From assembly GCA_023265025.1 (NCBI GenBank), contig JAHFUP010000009.1, positions 41,499 to 105,498 on the forward strand: a DNA stretch of 64,000 bases, read 5' to 3'. Below the pieces are notes generated by a model. That model ran no database searches and was not told where the DNA came from. It saw nothing but the letters and a program-made list of their open reading frames with translations. Position 1 is the stretch's first letter. The number at the start of each line of letters is the position of its first letter. Of the stretch, positions 33,901 through 41,547 are shown piece after piece. Both the position numbers and the translations under genes were made by a program. The stretch comes from Acidimicrobiia bacterium. GTDB taxonomy: Bacteria; Actinomycetota; Acidimicrobiia; Acidimicrobiales; AC-14.

Positions 33901-36412
33901 GCCGCGAGGCGGCCTCGTGCTGGGCTTGGGAGAGTTCGGCACCCTGACCAAGGGGACCCTCACCGAGTCGATGGCCCAGGCGGTCGTGGCCCGTGTGCTC
34001 GACGACCGCCAGCGCGCCGCGCCGTCGGATGACCCGGCCGCGTGCGGCATCTCCTCGGTGCTCATCGGCATACCCGGCCGCCACGGGCTGAGCGTGGAGA
34101 GCTCTGTCGTCGCATTGACCGAAGGCGTGCTCGAGGCCATCGGCCGGCTGGCGACACTGGATCCGCCGATCAAGCTTGCGTCGGTCGAGCTGGAGCTGGT
34201 CGAGCTCTACGAGCAGCCGGCCGAGGAGGCCGCCGTGGTCGTCTGCCGCATCGCCGACCTGCTCGAGCCGAGCCTCGCCGGCCAGGTCGACGTCATCCCG
34301 TGCGGCCACCTGAAGTCCGGCGAGGGTGGGCAGCCGAGCGCGCCGCCGCGGGACGCGTCCGGAACGCCCTGGGTCCGGGTGATGGTCGGCCTCAAGCAGC
34401 AGGACGACGACGCCGCCAAGGGCGAGATCCGGACGATGGAGTTCTCCACCCTGGCTCGGGGCGCGCAGTCGAACCTGATGGAGTACGGGATCGACCTGGC
34501 CAAGGTGCACGACTACATCGCATCCGCGGTGCGGCGGGCCGACGACGACCATGCCGTCAGTCGCACCCTGTATGAACTGCTCTTCCCGGTGCGGGCCAAG
34601 CTCGATCTGGACCGCTCGGAGAGCCTGCACCTCCTCGTCGACGAGGCCATGGCCGAGATCCCCTGGGAACTCCTGGCCGCGGCGTCGCTTTCCGGCGACG
34701 TAACCCCGCTGGCGCTGCGGGCCGGGATGCTCCGCCAGCTGCAGAGCGACGAGCACACTCGTGAGCGGTCACAGGCACCGAGCGGGCGCTGGGCGTTGGT
34801 CGTGGGCGACCCGCCGACCGCCGGCGTGTTCCCGCCGTTGGCCGGCGCCAGGATGGAGGCCGAGGAGGTCAAGGACCTGCTCTCGGCGCAGGAGTGGGAC
34901 GTCGAGGCTGTCATCTTCGACGACGACGACACGGGCGAGGACGACGAGTGGACCCGCGTGCTCGACGCGCTCAACCGGCACCCGTACCGGGTCGTGCACA
35001 TCGCCGCGCACGGCGTGTTCGAGGATGGCGACCGCAGTCGTAGCGGGGTGATCATCGGGCCCAAGCCGCACCACCGCCTTACGGCGCTGGAGTTCGAGAA
35101 GATGACCGTGACGCCCGAGCTGGTGTTCCTGAACTGCTGCCACCTCGGCCGGTTCGACGACCTGTCGAGGGCGCTGGCCGAGGGACGCGGGGGCATCGAG
35201 CAGCCGCACCGAATGGCGGCGACCGTCGCCCAGCAGCTGCTCCGCAATGGTGTCCGTGCCGTGGTCGTCTCCGGCTGGGCGGTGGACGACGCCGCGGCGC
35301 TGACCTTCGCCGAGACGCTCTACGCGACGATGCTCGAAGGCCAGCCCTTCGGGGAGGCGGTGCGACGGGCCCGGGTGGCCGCCCACCAGGCCGACAGCGG
35401 CATGACGAACACGTGGGGTGCCTACCAGTGCTACGGGGATCCCGACTTCCTCCTGGTCGCCGAGGAGTCGGCACCCATGAAGGAGACTCCGATCGTCAGC
35501 CCAGCCCAGCTGGCGCGCGAGCTGCACCAGGCCGCGGTCCGGGCGGGCAACTCGACGACCCAGGCGTATTGCGCCGAGGTCCGCCAGCGCGTCGACTTCC
35601 TGCGTGTCGCCGGGAAGGAGCTGTTGGAGGACGCCGCCGTGCTCGAGGCGCTCGGGTACGCCTACGGCGAGCTGGGCCGTTACGAGGACGCCGTCGCCGC
35701 CTACCTGGAATCCATGCGCCAGGACACGGCTGGGGTCCGCCTGCGGGCGATCGAGCAGCTGGCCAACTTCGAGGTCCGGAGCGCAACGCGGCTGATCCGG
35801 GCCGCGGATCCCGCGCCGCCCGAGGCGGCCGCGCTCTTCGACCGGGCGGCCGAGCGGCTACTCCGGCTGGAGGGCCTCGCCGGCCAGACGGCCGAGCGCC
35901 ACGCGCTGCGCGGCAGCCTGGAGAAGAGGCGGGCCACCATGCTCCGCGACGGCGAGCGCGTCGCGGCGTTGGCCCGCGCCCGCGATGCGTACCACCGCGC
36001 GTGGAAGCTGAGCTCCTCCGGCCGGAAGCTCGACAGCTACCACACCAACCTTTGGCTCCAGCTCTGCGCGCTGACGGCCAAGACCGGCACGATCGGCAAG
36101 AAGGAGGCGGAGGTGCTCGACCGCCTGCACGAGCAGCTCCTCAAGGATCCGGCGCCCGATCGGGCCGGCTACTGGGAGCTGGCGGCCATCGGGGACACGA
36201 TCGTGACCGCCGTTGTCGTGGGCAAGGCGTTGAGCGGGAAGGCCGTGCAGCTCGCCGACGCCAAGGCGCAGTACCTCGCCGCCTTCAACCTGCGTTCAAC
36301 AGTGCGCCAGCGCGAGTCGGCCCTCGACCACCTCGCCGACCTGGCGCGGCTGCTCCCCGCCGATCGGGGCAAGGGGTTCGACGACCTGCTCGGCGAGATG
36401 GGCGACCCGTAG
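30950..36412 (+). CDS. Double serine hydrolase - CHAT protease-like - TPR protein (1820 aa)
   Basis: ATG 30950 follows GGAGGGG. Residues ~185-450 form a first alpha/beta hydrolase (ALLVIHGFTGSIHGSFGDL; nucleophile Ser265 in LAHSRGG). Residues ~520-870 form a second, LCAT-like one (VVVPGIMGTHLAG; Ser635 in VAHSMGG). Residues ~905-1110 are a linker domain (HPVAVGHYAGLPPGGAERFL ... RGGLVLGLGEFGTLTKG) that may be macro/aminopeptidase-N-like. Residues ~1200-1510 are a CHAT domain with the catalytic dyad His1354 (VVHIAAHGVF) and Cys1396/1397 (VFLNCCHLG). A TPR-like helical tail ends it. No signal peptide, so it is cytosolic. CHAT domains are caspase-related proteases used in several bacterial immunity systems. 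Processing or activation of the hydrolases by CHAT is inference. Confidence 0.85.
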   Translation: MPDDVGTEHALVITGAGVRVETTPGLPARSRGIATPGGDALAHAIERTDGIRTIDRATITRLDIVARGTRGANADGSIVVDIDRSVEDERQVVLVQEGDRYTWAIPGPDADRVVLPIEALPGSRGFLPKSVHRVVHLIGVKTLGWAAKKATTTFVGAWDQKHHAPGLRSWTPQNHRLTAAIEPDWGALTRGPALLVIHGFTGSIHGSFGDLPADVVGRIHDAYNGRTFAFDHPTLTVSPFDNATWLRDRLLEAKVPLELDVLAHSRGGLVARELAQRLAGGGIGVRSITFVATPNAGTPLADPARPRGLLDALTNLAGAVPGGDIVEMVLELLKDIVVDSVLGGLKGLTAMAPGGKDLNDLNALDLRGDLCVRSISADFEPRSSAGIVDTARNKAVDLYFGGLRNDTIVPTLSTIVTTGKFSVPAAQRLVLDSSRGVDHSSFWTNPRATQQLLAWLRPDWRETAPAPISPEESEPGAETALPPDPLTIGKVVDAIGALPEKARKGVESVLGGPVNLNATRPTGERPAVVVVPGIMGTHLAGASGELVWLDALRLRRGHFSDLRLPAGAGGPLQPAGVNNTYLPLISHLAESWDVYLAPFDWRDDIRTSARRLATVLHKEVFPGRPDRPVHIVAHSMGGLVARAMAFVDEDAWNKMGDERRVSDAGGTGRLVMLGTPNHGSFATVLLLSGGEMILKALAAVDVRNSAEELIDVVASFPGVYQMLPSRTAQPADDQHGELFDPAAWKRASPLAREFLAGAEAFHREMADVHDSERLIYVAGYGHPTPFRVEIANGALSLGVIRRGDGRVALELGQLAGVDTYFSEATHGGLPSDPDVLAALPELLARGTTEKLKATEPLRRGADALDRPAMVLLDAFEGGTASRGDPSVADPRAADDRLEDAVRLTIGGGSSRRERVRLEISVLHASLEQASHPVAVGHYAGLPPGGAERFLDRKLDGALRARQRMGQYPDRAASAIYVPVPPGRRPRGGLVLGLGEFGTLTKGTLTESMAQAVVARVLDDRQRAAPSDDPAACGISSVLIGIPGRHGLSVESSVVALTEGVLEAIGRLATLDPPIKLASVELELVELYEQPAEEAAVVVCRIADLLEPSLAGQVDVIPCGHLKSGEGGQPSAPPRDASGTPWVRVMVGLKQQDDDAAKGEIRTMEFSTLARGAQSNLMEYGIDLAKVHDYIASAVRRADDDHAVSRTLYELLFPVRAKLDLDRSESLHLLVDEAMAEIPWELLAAASLSGDVTPLALRAGMLRQLQSDEHTRERSQAPSGRWALVVGDPPTAGVFPPLAGARMEAEEVKDLLSAQEWDVEAVIFDDDDTGEDDEWTRVLDALNRHPYRVVHIAAHGVFEDGDRSRSGVIIGPKPHHRLTALEFEKMTVTPELVFLNCCHLGRFDDLSRALAEGRGGIEQPHRMAATVAQQLLRNGVRAVVVSGWAVDDAAALTFAETLYATMLEGQPFGEAVRRARVAAHQADSGMTNTWGAYQCYGDPDFLLVAEESAPMKETPIVSPAQLARELHQAAVRAGNSTTQAYCAEVRQRVDFLRVAGKELLEDAAVLEALGYAYGELGRYEDAVAAYLESMRQDTAGVRLRAIEQLANFEVRSATRLIRAADPAPPEAAALFDRAAERLLRLEGLAGQTAERHALRGSLEKRRATMLRDGERVAALARARDAYHRAWKLSSSGRKLDSYHTNLWLQLCALTAKTGTIGKKEAEVLDRLHEQLLKDPAPDRAGYWELAAIGDTIVTAVVVGKALSGKAVQLADAKAQYLAAFNLRSTVRQRESALDHLADLARLLPADRGKGFDDLLGEMGDP

Positions 36413-36450
36413 TCGACGGGCTTCATCGGTCGGGGTATCCGGACGGTAAG

Positions 36451-36466
36451 GCGGGGCTTCCCCCGC
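36451..36466 (+). terminator. Hairpin after the CHAT gene
   Basis: GCGGGG-CTTC-CCCCGC forms a 6-bp stem with a tetraloop, 39 bases after the stop. A second small hairpin (ACCGG/CCGGT, 36469-36486) follows. There is no clear U-tract. Confidence 0.45.
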
Positions 36467-36562
36467 AGACCGGTTTCACAGCCGGTCGGGCGATTCCGGC
36501 GAAGCGGCCGGACGAGGACGATGACTCCTGACACCGATACGCGGATGCAGGAGGAACTCGAC

Positions 36563-36757
36563 ATGAGCAACGCAACACAGCTGGCGGCCACCCCCACCAC
36601 GGGCCCCGCCGACGGGACCTTGACGTCGACCACGTTCATCCAGCGGCTCAACACCACGGGTGGGCTGGCGCCGGCCGGCGGATGCGATGCCACGCTCGTC
36701 GGGGCGACGGCTCCCGTGGCCTACACCGCCGACTACTACTTCTACCGGGCGGCCTGA
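36563..36757 (+). pseudogene. DUF3455 C-terminal remnant with a new start
   Basis: ATG 36563 has a very good Shine-Dalgarno site (AGGAGG, 36549-36554). The first ~13 codons (SNATQLAATPTTG) are unrelated to the rest. From there the peptide is the end of a DUF3455 protein: TSTTFIQRLNTTGGLAPAGG, CDATLVGATAPV and YTADYYFYRAA. DUF3455 proteins are normally ~170 residues or more and secreted. Here the signal peptide and most of the domain are gone. It looks like a deletion joining the 5' end of one gene to the 3' end of another; a 64-residue product could still be made. Confidence 0.6.
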
Positions 36758-36857
36758 CCGCCATGGCCTGGATGTCCGTCAACACCTACATCGACTTCCT
36801 CATCCGCGAGGCGGCACCGTCCGACCCACCGCCCCGTCGTCCCCCAAGAGCTCGCAG

Positions 36858-36995
36858 GGCCTGGCCGCCGCGGTCCGGATCGTCAACGCCGAACCGATCC
36901 TCGACCGCCTCACGGTCAACGGGCTGGCCGGCAACGACAGCGTCACCGCCACACCCGGCGCCGGCGCACTGATCACCCTCGCCCTGATGCCGTAG
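36858..36995 (+). pseudogene. Fragment of an RTX/GND-type repeat protein
   Basis: The frame encodes AAVRIVNAEPILDRLTVNGL then AGNDSVTATPGAGALITLAL and stop. This is the pattern of beta-roll calcium-binding repeat proteins (LTVNGLAGND). There is no start, signal or further repeat. Bases 36758-36857 show no recognisable gene. Confidence 0.45.
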
Positions 36996-37006
36996 CCGGC
37001 GCCGCC

Positions 37007-39067
37007 CTACACGGTGTCGCCGGTCAGGGTGAGGAGCCGGTTGGCGCTCCGGTCGACGATGTACACACCGTCGGTCTGGGGGTTGACCTCGATGCCGTAC
37101 GGCAGTGGCTCTGCGGCCCGTTCCGGCCGGACCACGTCACGGGAACGGAGCAGCTGGTTGGCGTTCCCGTCGAGGACGGAGATCGTCCCGGCCTCCGTGC
37201 CCGTGACGTACACCCGGCTGCTCTGGGAGTTCACGGTGACGCCGCACGGCTTCGGCCCCACGGGCACGGTGGTGACGACGGTGTTGGCGTCGGCGTCGAT
37301 GACGGTCACGGTGCCGGCATCCTGGCTGGTGACGTACACCCGCCGGCTTCGGGGGTTGGTGGCGACGCCGCAGGGCTTCGCGCCGACCGGGAGCGTGGCG
37401 AGGACGGCGAAGGTCGTCCCGTCGATGATCGACAGGGTGCCGGCGTCCTGGCTCGTGACGAAGACCCGGTTCGTCTCCGGGATCACCGCCACGCTCCACG
37501 GCCGGCCTCCGAGGGAGATGTTGGCCACCACCCGACCCGAGGGGCCGTCGATCACGGCCACGACCGGCTCGGATGTGGCCACGAACACGCGGTCCGCACG
37601 GTGGTCGATGGCGAGACCGCCCGGGCGGGAGGCCAGCGGGATCGTCGCGGTCACCTCGTTGGAGTCCCCGCTGATGACCACCACCGACGACTCGGCGGTC
37701 GCCACGTAGACGCGGCCGCTCCGCTGGTTGACGGCGACGGCCTGCGGACGGGTGGACATCGGCACGGTGGCCACGACCTGCCTCGTGTCCCCGTCGATCA
37801 CGGTCACGCTCAGCGACCCGGAGTTGGCGACGTACAGCCGGTTCGTCCGGGGGTTCACGGCCACCGACGTAGGGTCGGTCCCGGTGCCCACCGAGGGCAG
37901 GTCGAGGACCGCCGGCGCCGGGCTCGCGGTCGTGGTGGGAGCCGTCGTCGGGCCGGACGCGGTCAGGCGGCTGTCGCCCCCGTCCCAGGCGACGACGAGG
38001 ACGACGACCAGGGCGGCGGCGAGCAGAGCGACGCCGGCGGTCGCCGGCCACCGCCGGCCTCGTGGCCGGCCAGCCGGGCGCTCATTGTCCTCCGTGTCCC
38101 GCCCGAGGTCTGCAGGGCCCGCGTCACCGGAGCCGGGGCCGGTGTCCACCCGGTCCCGCCGGGCCGGGCCGTCGGGAAGGGCGAGCGCCATCTCCGTCAC
38201 GGGGAGACCGGAACGGCGCTGGACCTCCTGGAGCTGGGTGCCGAGCTCGGCGGCGGAGGTCTGGCGCCGGCGGGGGTCCTTGTCCATCGCCTGCTCGACC
38301 ACCCGGCAGACGGCGTCGGGAACGCGGCGCGGTCGGAGGTCGGGGACCGGGTCCCGCGCGATGCGGAGGTAGAGGGCCATGAGCGTCTCGTCCGGCCGGC
38401 GGGCGAAGGCCGCACCACCGGCGAGCAGCGCGAAGAGCGTGGACCCGAGCGAGTAGACGTCGGAGGGGACGCCGGCGGTGCGTCCCTCCAGGATCTCCGG
38501 GCCGGCGTGGGCGGCGGAGAAAGCGGGGGACTGGCCGGTGGCGGTCTCGTACCGGCCCTCGACGCGGGCGATGCCGAAGTCGGTCAGCTCGGGCTCGCCG
38601 TAGTCCGACAGGAGCACGTTCTCCGGCTTGACGTCGCGATGGAGGATCCCGGCGCGGTGGGCCGTCTCCAAGGCGCCGGCCAGCTTCACCGCGATGCGGA
38701 CGGCCTCGGCCCAGAGGAAGGCGCCGTCGATGTCGAGCCGGTCGGCCAGCGAGCCTTCCCGGAGATACGCCATGGCGATATACGGACGGCCCGATGCGCT
38801 CGTGCCCGTGCCGAACACGCTCACGATGTTGGGATGGGCCGAGAGCGCGCCCATGGCCCGCCCCTCACGGGCGAACTGCTCCCGGCCCGCCTCGTCCAGC
38901 CGGGCCGACAGCATCTTGAGGGCGACGGTCCGGTCGAGCTCCGGCTGGCTTGCCCGGAAGACGACGGCGAAGCCGCCCCGGCCGATCTCGACGGCATCCT
39001 CCACGCCGGGGACACCGAGATCGATCGCCTCTGTGACCGCCTCGTCGCCGTCGTCGTGGGTGGTCAT
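37007..39067 (-). CDS. Ser/Thr protein kinase with extracellular YVTN beta-propeller
   Basis: A 686-residue protein. Residues ~20-285 are a complete Hanks-type kinase: glycine loop IGRGGFAVVF, VALKML Lys, catalytic loop HRDVKPENVL, DFG (TDFGIARVEG). A Pro-rich juxtamembrane stretch leads to one transmembrane helix (WPATAGVALLAAALVVVLVV). The outside part (~390-686) has seven or so YVTN-type repeats (VAVNPRTNRLYVANSGSLSV, TVIDGDTRQVVATVPM). This is the layout of actinobacterial sensor kinases with propeller ectodomains. It starts 14 bases after the FHA-HTH gene, so kinase and phosphothreonine reader are co-expressed. The ligand is unknown. Confidence 0.92.
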   Translation of the reverse strand: MTTHDDGDEAVTEAIDLGVPGVEDAVEIGRGGFAVVFRASQPELDRTVALKMLSARLDEAGREQFAREGRAMGALSAHPNIVSVFGTGTSASGRPYIAMAYLREGSLADRLDIDGAFLWAEAVRIAVKLAGALETAHRAGILHRDVKPENVLLSDYGEPELTDFGIARVEGRYETATGQSPAFSAAHAGPEILEGRTAGVPSDVYSLGSTLFALLAGGAAFARRPDETLMALYLRIARDPVPDLRPRRVPDAVCRVVEQAMDKDPRRRQTSAAELGTQLQEVQRRSGLPVTEMALALPDGPARRDRVDTGPGSGDAGPADLGRDTEDNERPAGRPRGRRWPATAGVALLAAALVVVLVVAWDGGDSRLTASGPTTAPTTTASPAPAVLDLPSVGTGTDPTSVAVNPRTNRLYVANSGSLSVTVIDGDTRQVVATVPMSTRPQAVAVNQRSGRVYVATAESSVVVISGDSNEVTATIPLASRPGGLAIDHRADRVFVATSEPVVAVIDGPSGRVVANISLGGRPWSVAVIPETNRVFVTSQDAGTLSIIDGTTFAVLATLPVGAKPCGVATNPRSRRVYVTSQDAGTVTVIDADANTVVTTVPVGPKPCGVTVNSQSSRVYVTGTEAGTISVLDGNANQLLRSRDVVRPERAAEPLPYGIEVNPQTDGVYIVDRSANRLLTLTGDTV

Positions 39068-39081
39068 CGGCCCCCGCCTCC

Positions 39082-39681
39082 TCAGTGGGCGCTGCGGACG
39101 TCGGCCAGGGTGATGGCGCCCCGGCGGAGCGCCTCGTTGGCCAGGCGCAATCGCCGCCGCTCGCCGTCGTCGATGCCGAACTTCAGGTAGAGCCGGGCCA
39201 GGTGCTGCTTGATGGCCGCCTCGCTCACGGCCAGGGACCTGGCGATCTCCCGGGTCGACGCCGGCTCGGCGAAGACCCCGCTCGTCGAGGCCGCCGGGCG
39301 GTACAGGGCGACGAGGACCTCTCGTTCCCTGGGCGTGAGGTCGGGCGGGCGCTCGGCCTCCTCCGTCAGCCCGGGGTCGATTGCGGAGCGCTCGGCCCGG
39401 AACACGAGCCGGGTGTTCCCCACCTGGATCTCGTCGCCGGGGTGGAGGGGGCGGTCACGGTCGACGCGGACGCCGTTGACGAACGTCCCGTTCCGGGAGC
39501 TGAGGTCGCGGATGCACCAGCCGGCCGGCAGCCGCTCGAGCGCGGCGTGGAGGCGCGACGCCTTGGTGTCGGCGCTGAGGTCGACCTCGTTGGTGGCCGC
39601 CCGCCCGATGGTGACCCGCGTCGCATCGAGGGCGATGAGCTCGGCCCCCTCGGGCCGCCACACCTCCAGATACGTGGGCAC
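39082..39681 (-). CDS. FHA domain fused to a helix-turn-helix
   Basis: A 199-residue protein. The N-terminal FHA domain has the phosphothreonine-binding signature: VTIGRAATNEVDL, SRLHAALERL, LSSRNGTFVNGVRV. The C-terminal half is a LuxR-like HTH (LTPREREVLVALYRP, TREIARSLAVSEAAIKQHLA). Because it precedes a Ser/Thr kinase gene on the same strand, it is probably a transcription factor that reads phospho-threonine marks made by that kinase. Targets are unknown. Confidence 0.88.
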   Translation of the reverse strand: MPTYLEVWRPEGAELIALDATRVTIGRAATNEVDLSADTKASRLHAALERLPAGWCIRDLSSRNGTFVNGVRVDRDRPLHPGDEIQVGNTRLVFRAERSAIDPGLTEEAERPPDLTPREREVLVALYRPAASTSGVFAEPASTREIARSLAVSEAAIKQHLARLYLKFGIDDGERRRLRLANEALRRGAITLADVRSAH

Positions 39682-39720
39682 CTTCGCGCCAGTTTCGCGT
39701 GAACCGTGCCCGGACGCGTG

Positions 39721-39752
39721 GAGGAGGCGCCACCCGCCGGCGGCGCCTCCTC
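39721..39752. terminator. GC-rich inverted repeat
   Basis: GAGGAGGCGCC (39721-39731) and GGCGCCTCCTC (39742-39752) form a perfect 11-bp stem with a ten-base loop. It lies between the broken secreted gene and the FHA-HTH gene on the minus strand, and probably ends transcription of the former. Confidence 0.55.
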
Positions 39753-39778
39753 TCTCGCGACGTCCGTGAACGCCTGGT

Positions 39779-40068
39779 TCAGATGACGGCGACCCAGCGG
39801 GTCTCGCTGATGAGCAACTCGAAGTCGGGGCTGACCAGGCAGAACTGCACGTACGCCAGCCCGCGGACGAGGGTGCCGAAGCCCTGCTCCTGGGTGTCGA
39901 TCGGGAAGGTCTGGGTGCGACGGACGCCGTCGCACGTGAAGTTCACCGGGTGGCTCTGCAGCCACGCGGCGGAGTACTGGCTGCTGCCCTCCTGGGTCAG
40001 CCGGGCGTCGTACCGGCCGCCGGCGGCCTGCTGATGGCCGCCGCGGCAGCCAGTGCTCGTGCCTTCAT
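39779..40068 (-). pseudogene. Secreted protein gene broken by a frameshift after its signal start
   Basis: ATG 40068 starts a signal-like peptide (MKARALAAAAAIS) that runs into TGA at 39997. In another frame the mature part is intact to the stop at 39779: RYDARLTQEGSSQYSAAWLQ, SHPVNFTCDGVRRTQTFPID, TQEQGFGTLVRGLAYVQFCL, VSPDFELLISETRWVAVI. The two halves are in different frames, and most of a normal signal peptide hydrophobic core is missing, so a short deletion with frameshift is likely. The two Cys could pair. No family recognised; small secreted proteins of this kind are common in actinobacteria. Confidence 0.6.
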
Positions 40069-40171
40069 TCCCTGCACTCCTTCCCGGAGCCCGCAGCCCC
40101 GGATCGTCCCCGGCGACCCAGCGTCCCCGGCAGATTTGTCCGGGTGAGCGTACAACGTACGGACGCAGTTC

Positions 40172-41503
40172 TCAGCACTTCTTGTCGAGGCCGATGATGT
40201 TGAGGCCGGCGCTTCCGCCGCGGACGTCGCCGTTGCGTCCGATGAGGAACCGGCCCCGCGGGGCGGCGAAGGCCACGTACGTTCCCGGCATGCTGCCTTC
40301 GATGCCGTACTTGTAGGCCTCGGTGAGGTCGGCGCCGAGCAGGTCGACCGACGCACCGGTCGGGTCGGTGACCTTCCCCATCACCATCCCGTTCTGGTAG
40401 GTGAGCTGGAGCTTGCCGCCCTCCAGCGACGTGCCGGCGTGGCTGCGGTCGCCGGCGACGGTCACGTCGTAGATGCCGGCGCCCTCGCCGGCGGGGCCGG
40501 CGAAGTACCGCCGGGCGGGCTGGTCGGGCAGGGTGAGCATCCCGCTGACCCCGTCGGCGGCGATCGTGCCCTCGATGCGGGCCGCCTTGCTGGCGGAGGT
40601 GAGGGTGAAGGTGGTCCCGCTGACCGGCGCCACGAACCACTCGATGTCGCCCGCCGGCTCCGGCTCGGCGTCGGACACGTAGGCCCGCAGCGTGCGCACG
40701 CCGTTGACCGTGTTGATGTCGAACGCCAGCTTGTCGGTGGTCATGGCCACCCGGCCGTAGTACACGCCGGGCGTCGGCGTGGGGCTGGCGGCGAGGTCCA
40801 GGGCGATGAGGTTCTCGCTGGGCTTGCCCCCGCGGACGTTGCCGCCCCGGCCCACGATCTCCGTGCCCTGGCGGGTGACGATGGCGACGTACGAGTCGGC
40901 CTGGCCCCCCTGGCGCGAGTACATCAGCCGGCGGCTCAGGTCGTTGTGCTTGAACCGGTACATCTCGCCGGACGCCGACCGGACGAACCCGTCGACGATC
41001 GGACCGGCCTGGTCCGCGTCGAGCGTGGAGCCGTCGAGGGACTTCCCGGTCCACATGCCGGCGCCGTCGACGGTGATGTCGAAGATGCCGGCGCCGTGGC
41101 CGGCGGGGCGGGTGAAGAATACCCGCTTCGAGCCGTCGGCGAAGGTGATGGTGCCGTCGGTCTCCGTCCGCTCGATCGTCCCCTCGACGGTGGCCTTGCC
41201 GGCGGCCGATGTGAACTTGAACGTGTTGCCGTTGGCCTTGCCCTCGAACCACTCGGCCGCGCCGCCCGGCGACCCGTCGACGACGAACATGCGCATGCCG
41301 GGCGACGGCTTGCCCTGGCCGTCGTAGTGGATGGCCACCAACGTGTTGGTAAAGGCCACGCCGCCGATGTAGACGCCGGCGCTGGCCAGGTCTTCCAGCC
41401 GCTGGTCGATGGCGTTCGGCGTGTCGTCATCACCGCCCCCGCAGGCCGTCGCCACCAGGACGAGCACCGCCGCCAGAGCCGGAATAGGACGCCGCACGCG
41501 CAT
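40172..41503 (-). CDS. Lipoprotein with a duplicated beta-rich domain
   Basis: ATG 41503 is preceded by AAGGAG and is preferred over an upstream TTG; the product is 443 residues. The signal peptide ends in a lipobox (VLVATAC) followed by GGGDDD, so it is a surface lipoprotein. The mature protein is two diverged copies of one module. Copy 1 has VEGTIERTETDGTITFADGS, RPAGHGAGIFDITVDGAGMW and GRGGNVRGGKPSENLIAL; copy 2 has IEGTIAADGVSGMLTLPDQP, AGPAGEGAGIYDVTVAGDRS and IGRNGDVRGGSAGLNIIGLD. No enzymatic motif was recognised and the family is unknown to me. Confidence 0.75.
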   Translation of the reverse strand: MRVRRPIPALAAVLVLVATACGGGDDDTPNAIDQRLEDLASAGVYIGGVAFTNTLVAIHYDGQGKPSPGMRMFVVDGSPGGAAEWFEGKANGNTFKFTSAAGKATVEGTIERTETDGTITFADGSKRVFFTRPAGHGAGIFDITVDGAGMWTGKSLDGSTLDADQAGPIVDGFVRSASGEMYRFKHNDLSRRLMYSRQGGQADSYVAIVTRQGTEIVGRGGNVRGGKPSENLIALDLAASPTPTPGVYYGRVAMTTDKLAFDINTVNGVRTLRAYVSDAEPEPAGDIEWFVAPVSGTTFTLTSASKAARIEGTIAADGVSGMLTLPDQPARRYFAGPAGEGAGIYDVTVAGDRSHAGTSLEGGKLQLTYQNGMVMGKVTDPTGASVDLLGADLTEAYKYGIEGSMPGTYVAFAAPRGRFLIGRNGDVRGGSAGLNIIGLDKKC

Positions 41504-41547
41504 CGTTCGCTCCTTCGTCAAGGGTGGGAGAAGCGTATCCCTGCGAC

